Assembly: GCA_020342235.1 (NCBI GenBank)
Contig: CP073216.1
Span: forward strand, 434,001-498,000
Direction of reading: 5' to 3'
DNA length: 64,000 nt
Source: Saccharomycopsis phalli
Lineage: Eukaryota; Ascomycota; Saccharomycetes; Ascoideales; Saccharomycopsidaceae
Part shown: positions 1-9,038 of the stretch, one piece after another
How positions within the stretch are numbered: the first letter of the stretch is position 1
Layout of the letters: each line of letters begins with the position of its first letter
The notes under the pieces: model-generated
What the model saw: only the letters and a program-made list of their open reading frames with translations
Database searches by the model: none
What the model was told of the DNA's origin: nothing
Position numbers and translations under genes: made by a program

Positions 1-279
1 CGACTATATATTAGAATATATTCGCGGGGCAATGTTGATACGTACTAGTGAGATTCAATAATTTTGCAAATCTGAGCAACTGTTCGTTTCTAGCAAGGGA
101 GTTCATTGTATCGCTCGTAAATATATATGCAACAAATAGTTTTGCACGATCGGTCATTCTTAAATACTGCAATGTTCGGTTAATTCGAGTGGAGTCAGAC
201 TCAAAAGAGTACTCGTTCAGGGGTGGAATTTTTTAAACAGGGAATAATCTACAGTAAGACACAATGTTCATTAAATTCA

Positions 280-1806
280 TTAGACGTTAAGCTTTTTTAG
301 GTTTACTGCTAAAGTAAGTAGGCCATATAAAATGGCGTCAGTCTGCAACGACATCGAAGGGAGTAATTTCTTAAAAGGCTTAGCTTGGAGGTCTGTATCT
401 TCGCCTATTTTATCGGCAACATGGTGCACGAAGAAATCAAACATCTCCCTATAGTACGAACTACTCCGAAGCATCTCGGTGGTCAGTGCGATACTGATGG
501 TCAAATATTTATAATAATGATCTGAAGTATCAGCATCCGTCAGGTCTATCGTAATGAGGTCTGATGAGTCAATCTCATCTTTGGAGTTCTCCACAATAGA
601 CATGGTTGGGTTGCATGGCTCCTCCTTTTGGTCCGAGCGCATGTCAATAAACGAGTCCCAGATATCGTCACTTTCATCCGTCTCCTTGGCAGATTTCTGT
701 TTGCTCCCGGGGCTCTCATCCAATAATAGCTGGTTGAAACGCTCAACGGCAGCATTGAATGACAGTTCTTGTTTGCTACTGATTTGTACCTTTATCCTTA
801 TCGCCGAACCCGGGCTATCCCCTTCGGACTTTACCACCGGGCCAGGAGACTGAGCCCTGACACTCGGCATCAATACTGGCATCAAATCGTCAAATTCGCA
901 TTTAATTTTCGGGTCCGTGATGATGTCGATTGGAGAATCCAAACACTGGGTTTTTATTATATTAGCCTGCTGGAGGTCATAAACCCCGACCAACTTGCTT
1001 ATTTCATTGCTTAAACATCCGTCCTGCGGTGGGTCTAATGGATCGAAGCCTCCTTCGGAGCACTCGTGCTGTTTTAAACGGTCAAGGAATGTAGAGTTGT
1101 CGTACCGAAATACGTCCACCAAGTCAGAGTCATTCTGGGGGAACAGTATATCGCCTAATATTTTCGTAGGGTACTCAACACTATCAATGGAGCTATTGGA
1201 GTCTTTAAATTCAAATGTACCGAGGTCGAGATTGCTCATTACCGAGGATTCAGAATCTGTAGGCAACATTGAGTACGTGGTGGCCGAGCTTGTCTTTCTG
1301 CGTTTCACATGCTGGTCAGCGTCCATGAGTGCATCAAAATTACTAAACATGCCATTGTCGGAAATTGCCAAGTTCAAATCATGTGATGTGATGTTGGAGT
1401 ATTCCTTGTGATATAATTCATATTCGTCAATAAATTTGATACTCTCGCCTCCCAGGTTTGTATTGCTCGTGCCGCAGGGGGCCACCTTTGGCACCTGCGC
1501 TTCTAATTCAAAGGTCTGCGTCACAAAGGTGACATTTTTTTGCGTGGCGGCCTTTGCTTTTAACTCATCAAGCTTGTATCCGCAATTTTGCATTGCCTTT
1601 TTACGGTCCTCGTTCTTGTATGGCCGCCCTCCCCAGGACAATTTCATGGTGTAGTCGCACTTGTTAAAATACTTTTTAGATTTGCAACAGTTTGAGCATT
1701 GCGGTTTTTTTTCGTCACACTTTATCTTCATCTTCTTGCAATTATTGCAGCCGAACCGGCTTCGAGTACGTTTCACCTTGATGGTGGTTGCTTTCTTGGT
1801 AACCAT
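280..1806 (-). CDS. Zn2Cys6 fungal transcription factor, truncated in its C-terminal domain
   Basis: A 508-residue regulator. An N-terminal binuclear zinc cluster is clear: Cys20, 23, 30, 37, 40 and 50 with C-x2-C-x6-C-x6-C-x2-C-x9-C spacing in a basic context, followed by a LSWGGRPYK segment shared by one class of fungal zinc-cluster factors. The middle is acidic and Ser-rich. The last ~75 residues (about 435-508) resemble the start of the fungal-specific transcription factor domain 2 (aromatic YY...FFVHHVA, then PF..LLPSMSLQ.....YGLLTLAV), which is normally several hundred residues long. Here it stops almost at once. DNA beyond the stop has many stops in all frames and no recognisable continuation. 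DNA binding by the zinc cluster is inferred from the family; targets are unknown. It may be a shortened functional factor or a decaying gene. Confidence 0.75.
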   Translation of the reverse strand: MVTKKATTIKVKRTRSRFGCNNCKKMKIKCDEKKPQCSNCCKSKKYFNKCDYTMKLSWGGRPYKNEDRKKAMQNCGYKLDELKAKAATQKNVTFVTQTFELEAQVPKVAPCGTSNTNLGGESIKFIDEYELYHKEYSNITSHDLNLAISDNGMFSNFDALMDADQHVKRRKTSSATTYSMLPTDSESSVMSNLDLGTFEFKDSNSSIDSVEYPTKILGDILFPQNDSDLVDVFRYDNSTFLDRLKQHECSEGGFDPLDPPQDGCLSNEISKLVGVYDLQQANIIKTQCLDSPIDIITDPKIKCEFDDLMPVLMPSVRAQSPGPVVKSEGDSPGSAIRIKVQISSKQELSFNAAVERFNQLLLDESPGSKQKSAKETDESDDIWDSFIDMRSDQKEEPCNPTMSIVENSKDEIDSSDLITIDLTDADTSDHYYKYLTISIALTTEMLRSSSYYREMFDFFVHHVADKIGEDTDLQAKPFKKLLPSMSLQTDAILYGLLTLAVNLKKLNV

Positions 1807-2532
1807 GTTAATGAATTATTTAAATAGTACTGCGAGCTCTATAAGTATAATCGACAGTCAATACAAAAGCCAAATTAAAAGGGAATAATTAGGGAGACGT
1901 GGAACTATATATACCTCTAACATCTGCACTAATTCCTTTTAGTTTCATTGACATGAAAAATAGTAATATCTTTGATTACTCCACACAAAATATTATGTAC
2001 CCTGACGTAATTCACAGTACCCTCAAATTGATTGCAGCGTCCGCTATTAGGTCAATTTCCATTGAAACCTGTGCAGAAGGCTGCAGCGGCCCCCACACAT
2101 TGACATCAACACCGTCTCCGCTCTCTCCGTGGAGGCATCCTTAATAGGCAATAATCCATACGTATGCCCAGCAAACAATTGAGCGCCTTCCTGATATGGG
2201 TCCAATTCCATAAAACTACCCTATTGAGCACTCACTACGCAACAATTCCATGTGCACCCGTAAATAAATGGGTGACATATGAAAATCATCTCCACGGCCC
2301 CGGGATGTTTGTTTTCACATCTCCAGAATGCAAACATATTAACCTTATACCCTTGCAACGATAGAATTTCCATACATCTGTCAGTTACTTACAAGCATTG
2401 TTACTGTTTGTTTTGGTCATTCTGTGGGTTTTACTTTTTAGTGACTGTTGACTTTCACATGTTATTTCTAATATTTTTCAAGAAAAAAAAAATTACTACT
2501 CCTAGTTCCGAAGCTCCGTGTACGACAGTACC
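1807..2532. other. Intergenic, upstream of the zinc-cluster gene
   Basis: A 726-bp gap between the start of the zinc-cluster regulator and the stop of EIS1, both on the minus strand. It should hold the regulator's promoter and the EIS1 3' end. I see no RNA gene or convincing coding frame. There is a short A-run near 2482-2491. Confidence 0.6.
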
Positions 2533-5082
2533 TTAAATTTTCTCCACAAAGTGTACGCTTTCAGAGTCTGATGGCTTTCGGTAAATGTCGTCATCATCTA
2601 AATTGTAGTCCGAGCCTTGGGTGAAATTAGTGAATGAGTGTTTCAACTCATTAGCATCGTCCGCCACCACTTCTTGTCGGCTGCTGCTAGTAGGCACCTG
2701 TGTAGCTGAACCTTGTTTAGGAACGGACTCTGTTTTGCTTGGCAGTGTTTCTGACGCCTGTTGCTTAGAGTCCTTCTTCAACAACTTTGAAATGCTGAGT
2801 CCGCGCAAACGTTTGGTTGGGGACAATGGCTGTGAATTCAGTGGTTTTGCCGATCTGGTAATATTTGTCGCAACCTTGCTTAAAAATGTATCGCGCTTAC
2901 TTGGCGAATTATTACTCTCCCGAGTATTAACGGACTCAATTTTCACGCCTGCCAATGACGTGGCGGCTGATTTTTCGCTGGATGGTAATTCAATATTTGG
3001 TGATTCCACTTCTCCGGCCAAATCCTTCCAATGGAAGTCAGAGTCTTTGAGTTCCGCCAAAATTGCGTCTTCCTTTTTGACCAATTCCTTTTTCTGGGTC
3101 TCCAACTCTTCAATTGTACGCTCGTGCACCTTGATGGCCTCTGCGAATTGCTTGCGCACTTCATTTTCTTTATATTCTTCCTCCTTTCGCTCCAACTCCT
3201 TAATCTCTGCTTCCAAGGCCTTGATTTTGTTGTCGTTCATTCCTGGTTTGATGGAGGCAAACTTCTTTTCTTCTTCAAGAACCTTGAGCGCCTGTTCCTT
3301 GAGCTCGAGCTCCTTTTGATTCTTCTGCAAGTCCTTGTTGGACATTTCGTACTCGAGCTGGTATTCGTTTTGTCGGGCAAAGTTGGCCTTTTCCTCGGTG
3401 ACCTTTTGCTCGACCTCTACTCGCAACTTTTCAACTTCGTGTTGAAGCTCGGCCTTGACTTTTTCGTCGGTAGCCTTGTCAAAATCGAGTGTGACCTGGG
3501 TCAAGTGTGCCTCGGAGTTTTTGACTTGCTGACGAGATTTCTCCAACAACTTTTCAGAGGCCTTCAAGTTCTCGGCGTGGGAGTTGGAAATGGCTTTCAA
3601 TGCTTCCTTTTCGGAGACCAACTCGTTGAGGGCCCGCTTCTCCTTGTCCAACTTCTCAATGATTGGCTGCAACTGTGCGGTGTACTCATTGCTGATTTTG
3701 GCGAGTTCCTTTTCCTTTGATCCCTTGAACTCGGTCAACTCCTTGTACAACTTGTCATTCTCGGCCTCCTTTTCTTTTTCCAACTGCTGCACTGTGAGCT
3801 CGTGCTTCTTCTGGAGCTGGGCCAAGATCTCCTTTTGCTTGCTCAACTCTGCCTCCTTCAACTGCTCCAACTCCTTCTTCTTGGCCAAGTAGTCTGCCTT
3901 CTCCAACTTCAACTTCTGCTTGTACTCCTGCTTCTCCTCGCGCAACTCCTTCTTGGCCGCTTGCTTCTGTTCGCGGACCTCTAAGTCGTGCTGCTCCTTT
4001 TCCTCCTTCAACCGGGCCTGCTCCAGTGCATATTCCTCGTCCAACTTGCGCTGTTCGCTGGCACGGATTTCAATTTCCGCCAACACCGGGCTCACAAACT
4101 TGCGAGCAATTGCCTCCACGTCTGCAATCGGCACGTACAACCCGCCACCGACGTCATATTCGCCGGCATGCGAGTTCATTTCCCGCTCTGCGCGCTTCTG
4201 TTGCGCGATCTTGATTGCAGCCTCGTTGAACTCCGGGTTGGCGAACAATTGGCTGTCCTGGTTGGACTTGTTGACCCTTTCCAAGGTCTTGGCGGCGTTC
4301 AATCTTGCAATTGCAAGCACGTTTGCATCGAAACTGCCGTACAGTTTTGGGGCCTCTTCTGGCAGCTTGCTCTTGACGGCGAGTGCCCCGGAAGTGGCAA
4401 ACGACAAGTCGCGGGAATCTGGCTTGGTGCTCAACAAGTCGGAGGCGCCCTTCTCTGCACTGTGGGTTAACTTGCTGTAATCAATTGACCCCGTATAGCT
4501 CCGGGTCTCGCCTAGTCCGTGCCGCGAGTCCTTGGCGGGGTCCATTCGCGAGGAGACGAGTCCGGAGGTGTTCAGGAGTGCACGCGAGTTCAACTTGGTG
4601 TAGTTTATGGCGCCGTTTGTGTAGTCGTACTCCTTGTGCTTCGACGACAAGAGCGTGTCGACGTGCACTGTGGGATTGACCGAGGCAAGCGACTTGGCTG
4701 CACTGGTTGAGTAGCTCGAGCTCGTGGAGGAAACCGAGTAGGTCTTGTCGGAGGAGACCTTGTTTGCGCTCGAGGCTGCGCTCGAAGAATATGCAGTGTT
4801 CTTGTTAATCTTTGCGGTCTTTGGCGGAGGCACGTCCTTTGCTGCTAGTGCTGCCAACGAGGCGTCCTTTGACACCTCGCGCAGATACGACTTGATGGAC
4901 AAGTCGGACTTGGCTGCCAACAACGCAGCGCTGGAGACAAACAGCTTCGCGTCAGCCTGAGGGGTTGTCTTGGACGGGTTGGCAAACACTCCGGACTTCA
5001 ACTTGGCCTTGTATGTGGCCGCCTCCGAAAGCGGGGCGCCCTGTTTCTTGTAAACTGACTTGCTTGGAGAAACCGTCGACAT
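2533..5082 (-). CDS. EIS1: Eisosome protein 1 (Eis1 homologue)
   Basis: An 849-residue eisosome component, acting at static plasma-membrane furrows with the BAR proteins Pil1/Lsp1. The N-terminus carries the family motif (KKQGAPLSEAATYKAKLKSG), matching the S. cerevisiae YQTTGEPLSREALYKAKLKYG region. A second conserved stretch (about 300-370) has NPEFNEAAIKIAQQK and GGGLYVPIADVEAIA. Residues ~365-680 are a long charged coiled coil rich in Lys/Glu/Gln. The C-terminus ends with a HSFTNFTQGS motif like the HTFSGFSQGS of yeast Eis1. The start is the ATG at 5082 (M-S-T-V-S-P-S-K); the frame is open a further 24 codons upstream but without an ATG. Function is inferred from homology; the match along the whole length is good. 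Confidence 0.88.
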   Translation of the reverse strand: MSTVSPSKSVYKKQGAPLSEAATYKAKLKSGVFANPSKTTPQADAKLFVSSAALLAAKSDLSIKSYLREVSKDASLAALAAKDVPPPKTAKINKNTAYSSSAASSANKVSSDKTYSVSSTSSSYSTSAAKSLASVNPTVHVDTLLSSKHKEYDYTNGAINYTKLNSRALLNTSGLVSSRMDPAKDSRHGLGETRSYTGSIDYSKLTHSAEKGASDLLSTKPDSRDLSFATSGALAVKSKLPEEAPKLYGSFDANVLAIARLNAAKTLERVNKSNQDSQLFANPEFNEAAIKIAQQKRAEREMNSHAGEYDVGGGLYVPIADVEAIARKFVSPVLAEIEIRASEQRKLDEEYALEQARLKEEKEQHDLEVREQKQAAKKELREEKQEYKQKLKLEKADYLAKKKELEQLKEAELSKQKEILAQLQKKHELTVQQLEKEKEAENDKLYKELTEFKGSKEKELAKISNEYTAQLQPIIEKLDKEKRALNELVSEKEALKAISNSHAENLKASEKLLEKSRQQVKNSEAHLTQVTLDFDKATDEKVKAELQHEVEKLRVEVEQKVTEEKANFARQNEYQLEYEMSNKDLQKNQKELELKEQALKVLEEEKKFASIKPGMNDNKIKALEAEIKELERKEEEYKENEVRKQFAEAIKVHERTIEELETQKKELVKKEDAILAELKDSDFHWKDLAGEVESPNIELPSSEKSAATSLAGVKIESVNTRESNNSPSKRDTFLSKVATNITRSAKPLNSQPLSPTKRLRGLSISKLLKKDSKQQASETLPSKTESVPKQGSATQVPTSSSRQEVVADDANELKHSFTNFTQGSDYNLDDDDIYRKPSDSESVHFVEKI

Positions 5083-5595
5083 GTTAATGTGATGGACAAT
5101 ATGAAAGTTGCTGGGGGATATCCTTGGTTGCTGCTGATCATCCAAACGGGGCAACTAGCCTGGGTCATGTGATACATGAAATTCCCACCGCTGGTGGGGC
5201 CAGAGTGGTTGTTTGGCAAAACTATGCAAGGTGCCCGCCAGGAGGGGACATGTCCAATTCCCCATTTGAGCATCTTGTCACAAATTTCCCATTGTGATCG
5301 CCGTTGGAGTCAAAAGACTCGATTTCACATGGCACCATTCTGGAAATCTGTGCTTGCAGCTTCACTGCAGGTTTACGTAGCTACGACTTATCCTAGTTCA
5401 CTTGCTTGCAAATTCCGATTATATATATCCTCCACCGTATCAATAACCGGCTGTATTTATACCCTTTGCATTCATACTCCATTGTATTTATACTCCATTG
5501 TATTCATACCCCATGTGCTTGTTATCCATTGTACTCATACCCTGCTGTCTATTTTACTCATACCCTGCTGTCTATTGTACTCATACCCATCGTAT
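5083..5595. other. Intergenic between EIS1 and the MNN1-like gene
   Basis: A 513-bp gap between tandem minus-strand genes. The part next to EIS1 (about 5083-5450) should hold its promoter and has GTCATGTGAT near 5163. The rest is the minisatellite listed separately. No RNA gene or conserved frame was seen. Confidence 0.6.
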
Positions 5596-5606
5596 TCATA
5601 CCCCAT
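5453..5606 (-). repeat. Degenerate minisatellite at the 3' end of the MNN1-like gene
   Basis: Read on the minus strand, about eight imperfect copies of a 16-bp core of the form GGGTATGAATACAAT follow each other. Two neighbouring copies are lengthened to 23 bp by a shared AGACAGCA tail, and one copy to 30 bp. The first copy begins inside the last codons of the MNN1-like gene, so its terminal Gly-Val-stop (GGG-GTA-TGA) is made of repeat sequence. The copies differ mainly in A/G changes, suggesting slippage or unequal exchange over some time. Confidence 0.75.
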
Positions 5607-7572
5607 CCTCGTTCCCACAATGGCTAATGTACTCAAACCACGCAATCTCCTCGGACGTATACTCCACAATGCTACCTCGCAGCATATTCACCGTGTCATA
5701 CCCACACCAGAGATAGCTATTACAGAATTGCGTCTGCCTCCAGCCACTGTTTGGTTCAGTGAGCTCAGAATCGTCGAAAAAATCAGGGAGCTCCACCGGA
5801 GGCACCATTGGCGGCTCGATCGCCGCAGATATCCGAATAGGACTGTTGTAATACGCCCGTAAGTCCGCGCGTTTCATCCCCTGGTACCGTGGCTGTGTGT
5901 GGTCCCATGTCATGGATTTATGGTTCTTGCACGTCTTCACCCCAGAGTTGATCCAGAGAAGCGTGCGCCCGTCGCTGTCTGAAACCTGCCCTGGATGGGT
6001 CGAGCATACCTCATTGGCCATCGATGCAGGGAATAGCTTCTGCTGTGGGGTACTGAGCTCGCCCACAGACATTGCCCCTTTCGAATTGAACTCATAATCC
6101 TCCCCAGCGATCGACATCCCAAGCCAGTAAAGTTCCTTGTCTCCCCACAACATTTCGCGGGTGATATCCGACCATGCATTGAGCTGGAACGCCGTCAATA
6201 TTCCGGTGAAATGCGTGCGCTTGTTGATTGCAACGAGTCCAGCCTCCATGAAATAGTAGTATTTTCCCCCGAGATATCGGTTACCAAGCGTCTTGTCACT
6301 CGCAGGGCTGAAGCCAAACAACTTGCTGTCCACCTCGGTGGGCATTAGCAGCTTGAAAAACTCCACAAACTCAATGGGGTTGGTCTTCATGTCGGTCCGG
6401 TCCTGGAAGAACACCGTCCCAGTGGTCTTGTACTGGCTCATGCTAAAGAAATACTCCATCGGCACATACGGTACCGCGTCTGCATCCATCAATATAACCT
6501 CCTCAAACGTAGAAAAGAGCAACGCATTCAACTTGTTGGCGTACTTTTCATACGCGTGCGGGAGCTTCTCCACATCCAACACATCCTTCATGTTCACGAG
6601 CCACACTTGCTGCTTCGGGAAACTGCCAAACTTCAGTCGCACATCCTCTGGTAACTTGTCAAACATGTGCTGTGGAATAGCCAACTCTTCCTTGGACTTC
6701 CGTGACACCTCAATAATCTGCTTGATCCGCCGACGCGAAATGTCAGTGTACAATATCTGTATCGGCAATTCGTTTCCAAGAACTCGTAGAACCTTGATCA
6801 AGGCTACCACTTGATGCGCCATCGCAGTGTTGGTGGTAATCACAATGCCCTTTCCTTTGGAAACATCCAATATGTAACTGCCCATACACAAGCTGAATTT
6901 CGAGTCCTCGGCCACGTAGCCAAACTGGCCATAGTCCATCTTCTCGGGGTCCATATCCAGCTCCGGCAAATTGTACCCATCATAAAACCGTTCTCCATCC
7001 CAACGAATATACGTGGGAATTCTCCCGGTGAAGTAGGGCAATACCCTGCTTTGCAAATCAGGACAGTTTAGTTTCATGCCGCCTGCTGGCGGGAATATCC
7101 GGTTCCTCAAATGCTTCAAGTTCTCAACCAAGTAAATGTACCTCTCAGTCTCAACCTCGGGCTTGATCTCATTAGGTAAAGTATCCATCCACGCCTTCCC
7201 TCCTCCTGCAAAGCACTTGCCATACACCCGGATGTGCCTTAACTGGTTGTTGATGGCATCCGCGTTACTTAGCGCATCTTCAAACCGGCTCACGGACCAA
7301 CTGGGATCAAGCCGGAACAACTCTTGGAAATAAACCTGGCACTTTTCCAGGTCGCTCAATTTCTCAAAATCTCGCACATGACGCATCAAGTGCAAATAGT
7401 GCGACAGCTCATGTTCCTGGAAACCGTGCCCATTGATCCAGACCAAGTTCAGGTTTGATCGGCTGCCTGTGGTGACAAAGTACCACACAAGTCCACAAAA
7501 CACCGCTAGAACTATTGCCCTGTGGATCCTCTTGTGTCCAAAAGGCGCAATTCCCCCAATTAATGTTGTCAT
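5596..7572 (-). CDS. MNN1-family alpha-1,3-mannosyltransferase (GT71)
   Basis: A 658-residue type II Golgi glycosyltransferase. A short cytosolic N-terminus is followed by one transmembrane anchor (about residues 19-36) and a lumenal catalytic domain. The GT71 signature is plain: GKGIVITTNTAMAHQVVALI (start of the nucleotide-sugar fold), then the metal-binding D-A-D at about residues 361-363 (ILMDADAVPYV), and conserved GTVFFQDRT and GLVAINKR segments. The family transfers terminal alpha-1,3-mannose from GDP-mannose to N- and O-glycans. CTG-clade yeasts carry several paralogues (MNN1, MNN12-15, MNN2x-like), and I cannot say which one this is. The last two codons lie in a minisatellite. It lies 140 bp from the divergent RRD1, and the shared gap has a GTCACGTG site. 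Confidence 0.88.
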   Translation of the reverse strand: MTTLIGGIAPFGHKRIHRAIVLAVFCGLVWYFVTTGSRSNLNLVWINGHGFQEHELSHYLHLMRHVRDFEKLSDLEKCQVYFQELFRLDPSWSVSRFEDALSNADAINNQLRHIRVYGKCFAGGGKAWMDTLPNEIKPEVETERYIYLVENLKHLRNRIFPPAGGMKLNCPDLQSRVLPYFTGRIPTYIRWDGERFYDGYNLPELDMDPEKMDYGQFGYVAEDSKFSLCMGSYILDVSKGKGIVITTNTAMAHQVVALIKVLRVLGNELPIQILYTDISRRRIKQIIEVSRKSKEELAIPQHMFDKLPEDVRLKFGSFPKQQVWLVNMKDVLDVEKLPHAYEKYANKLNALLFSTFEEVILMDADAVPYVPMEYFFSMSQYKTTGTVFFQDRTDMKTNPIEFVEFFKLLMPTEVDSKLFGFSPASDKTLGNRYLGGKYYYFMEAGLVAINKRTHFTGILTAFQLNAWSDITREMLWGDKELYWLGMSIAGEDYEFNSKGAMSVGELSTPQQKLFPASMANEVCSTHPGQVSDSDGRTLLWINSGVKTCKNHKSMTWDHTQPRYQGMKRADLRAYYNSPIRISAAIEPPMVPPVELPDFFDDSELTEPNSGWRQTQFCNSYLWCGYDTVNMLRGSIVEYTSEEIAWFEYISHCGNEDGV

Positions 7573-7646
7573 ATGCTCCTCATAAGCAGTCCCTGATATT
7601 CTCGCTACAAGAACCTTTAGCGTCAGCCATCTGAAAAAAGCTTGGC

Positions 7647-7654
7647 GTCACGTG
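7647..7654. promoter_or_regulatory. GTCACGTG (Cbf1-type) site between MNN1-like and RRD1
   Basis: GTCACGTG fits the Cbf1/bHLH consensus RTCACRTG. It lies 59 bp before the RRD1 ATG and 75 bp before the MNN1-like ATG. Motif match only; one of several CACGTG sites in promoters of this window. Confidence 0.45.
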
Positions 7655-7712
7655 CACTAAGCCCGAAATTTCTGTCAGATGAGTCTCAGGTCATTTGGGT
7701 GTGACTTGCAGC

Positions 7713-9017
7713 ATGATAGACAACTTAATTGACACCTTGGGATCATCTCCCAATTTTCAGTATCCTTCAAAGAAGATATTTGACACGGCTGGAACCGACT
7801 GCTTTCAGAGGTCCAATGCAATGGTTCACATCATAAACGTGCTCAACCAAGTCTTAAAGCTTACTGCTTCCACCGAATGTCCACCTGGTGCACTCGACGT
7901 CAAGGTGGTTTCTGAAGCTGCTCTGTCAAAATTGCACAGCGAGCTTCCTCCGAAATTTGACCATGCCTTGTTGGAGGCGCAAAGCTCCAACGTCGCGGCT
8001 GTTCTCGCTATTTTGGACGAACTAGGCACGGTTTTAGATAACAATCCACCGTTCCCAGGCCCCAGACGGTACGGGAATTTAGCATGTCGCGATTGGCATC
8101 GCAAGTTTGAAAGCAGCATCGAGAGTATGTTAGAGAGACATATAGGTCCGCATTACGCAGGTCCAAACAAGAGTGAGTACTTGAATGAAATCAGCTACTA
8201 CTTGCTCAACTCGTTTGGATCCAAGGTCAGACTAGATTATGGCACGGGCCACGAATTGAGCTTTCTTGCGTTCTTAGGCGCACTTTGGATGAGCAACGTG
8301 CTCACCAATATGGATGGTGAAAAGTTCCTCGTGATATTCTGCAAATACTATGACTTGGTGCGCAACTTGATATTACAATACACATTAGAACCTGCTGGAT
8401 CGCACGGGGTGTGGGGCTTGGATGATCACTTCCATATCATATACCTTATTGGGGCGTCGCAGTTTAACGACAATGGCCTGGAAAACAAGGGCGGCTCTCT
8501 TCTGGCACCAAGCCCCGACGCAGTTTTAGACAGAAGCATCGTCAACACTTACAAGACGAGAAACTTGTACTTCAATGCGGTTGCTTTCATATACAAGGTG
8601 AAGCACGGGCCCTTTTGGGAAACCTCGCCTTTACTCTACGACGTGTCTGGGGTAAAATCTTGGAAGAAGATCTTGGCGGGTTTGCTCAAAATGTACAAGA
8701 CAGAGGTCTTGGCAAAGTTTCCAGTGATCCAGCACTTTTGGTTTGGTGGGGTGTTTTTCCCTTGGACTGATCTCGAAGGAAACCATCTTCCAGTGTATGC
8801 GTCCTTGGAACAGCACGATGCCACGTTCAACCCCGTGACACTTGCTGCTCCTGAACAGCAACAACCCTCTCATGTGGCTACCGCTGCGCCTTGGGCTGCC
8901 TCTCATCGGAGCTTGTTGAATCTGACCAAGAGAATGCCTGACCGGTACAAGAACTTGAAGCTTCAGGATCTTAACAGTAACAACAGCAGCAGCGAAACTA
9001 TAGGGAAAAAGAATTAA
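7713..9017 (+). CDS. RRD1: PP2A activator, PTPA family peptidyl-prolyl isomerase (Rrd1-like)
   Basis: A 434-residue phosphotyrosyl phosphatase activator. These proteins activate PP2A-type catalytic subunits and have peptidyl-prolyl isomerase activity. The family core is intact: PFPGPRRYGNLACRDWH, then SFGSKVRLDYGTGHELSF, the YTLEPAGSHGVWGLDDHFH motif and a C-terminal KFPVIQHFWFGGVFFPW. The C-terminal match and tail length point to Rrd1 rather than Rrd2. The tail (about 375-434) is polar and of low complexity. The start is the ATG at 7713; the frame is open a little further upstream but only with TTG. It is convergent with DOM34, with 21 bp between the stops. Confidence 0.85.
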   Translation: MIDNLIDTLGSSPNFQYPSKKIFDTAGTDCFQRSNAMVHIINVLNQVLKLTASTECPPGALDVKVVSEAALSKLHSELPPKFDHALLEAQSSNVAAVLAILDELGTVLDNNPPFPGPRRYGNLACRDWHRKFESSIESMLERHIGPHYAGPNKSEYLNEISYYLLNSFGSKVRLDYGTGHELSFLAFLGALWMSNVLTNMDGEKFLVIFCKYYDLVRNLILQYTLEPAGSHGVWGLDDHFHIIYLIGASQFNDNGLENKGGSLLAPSPDAVLDRSIVNTYKTRNLYFNAVAFIYKVKHGPFWETSPLLYDVSGVKSWKKILAGLLKMYKTEVLAKFPVIQHFWFGGVFFPWTDLEGNHLPVYASLEQHDATFNPVTLAAPEQQQPSHVATAAPWAASHRSLLNLTKRMPDRYKNLKLQDLNSNNSSSETIGKKN

Positions 9018-9038
9018 TCTACAGATATACTTGCAGTG

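Noticed and set aside
1-279. Continuation of the zinc-cluster regulator in another frame
   Set aside because: All three minus-strand frames have several stops and the peptides do not look like the missing domain.
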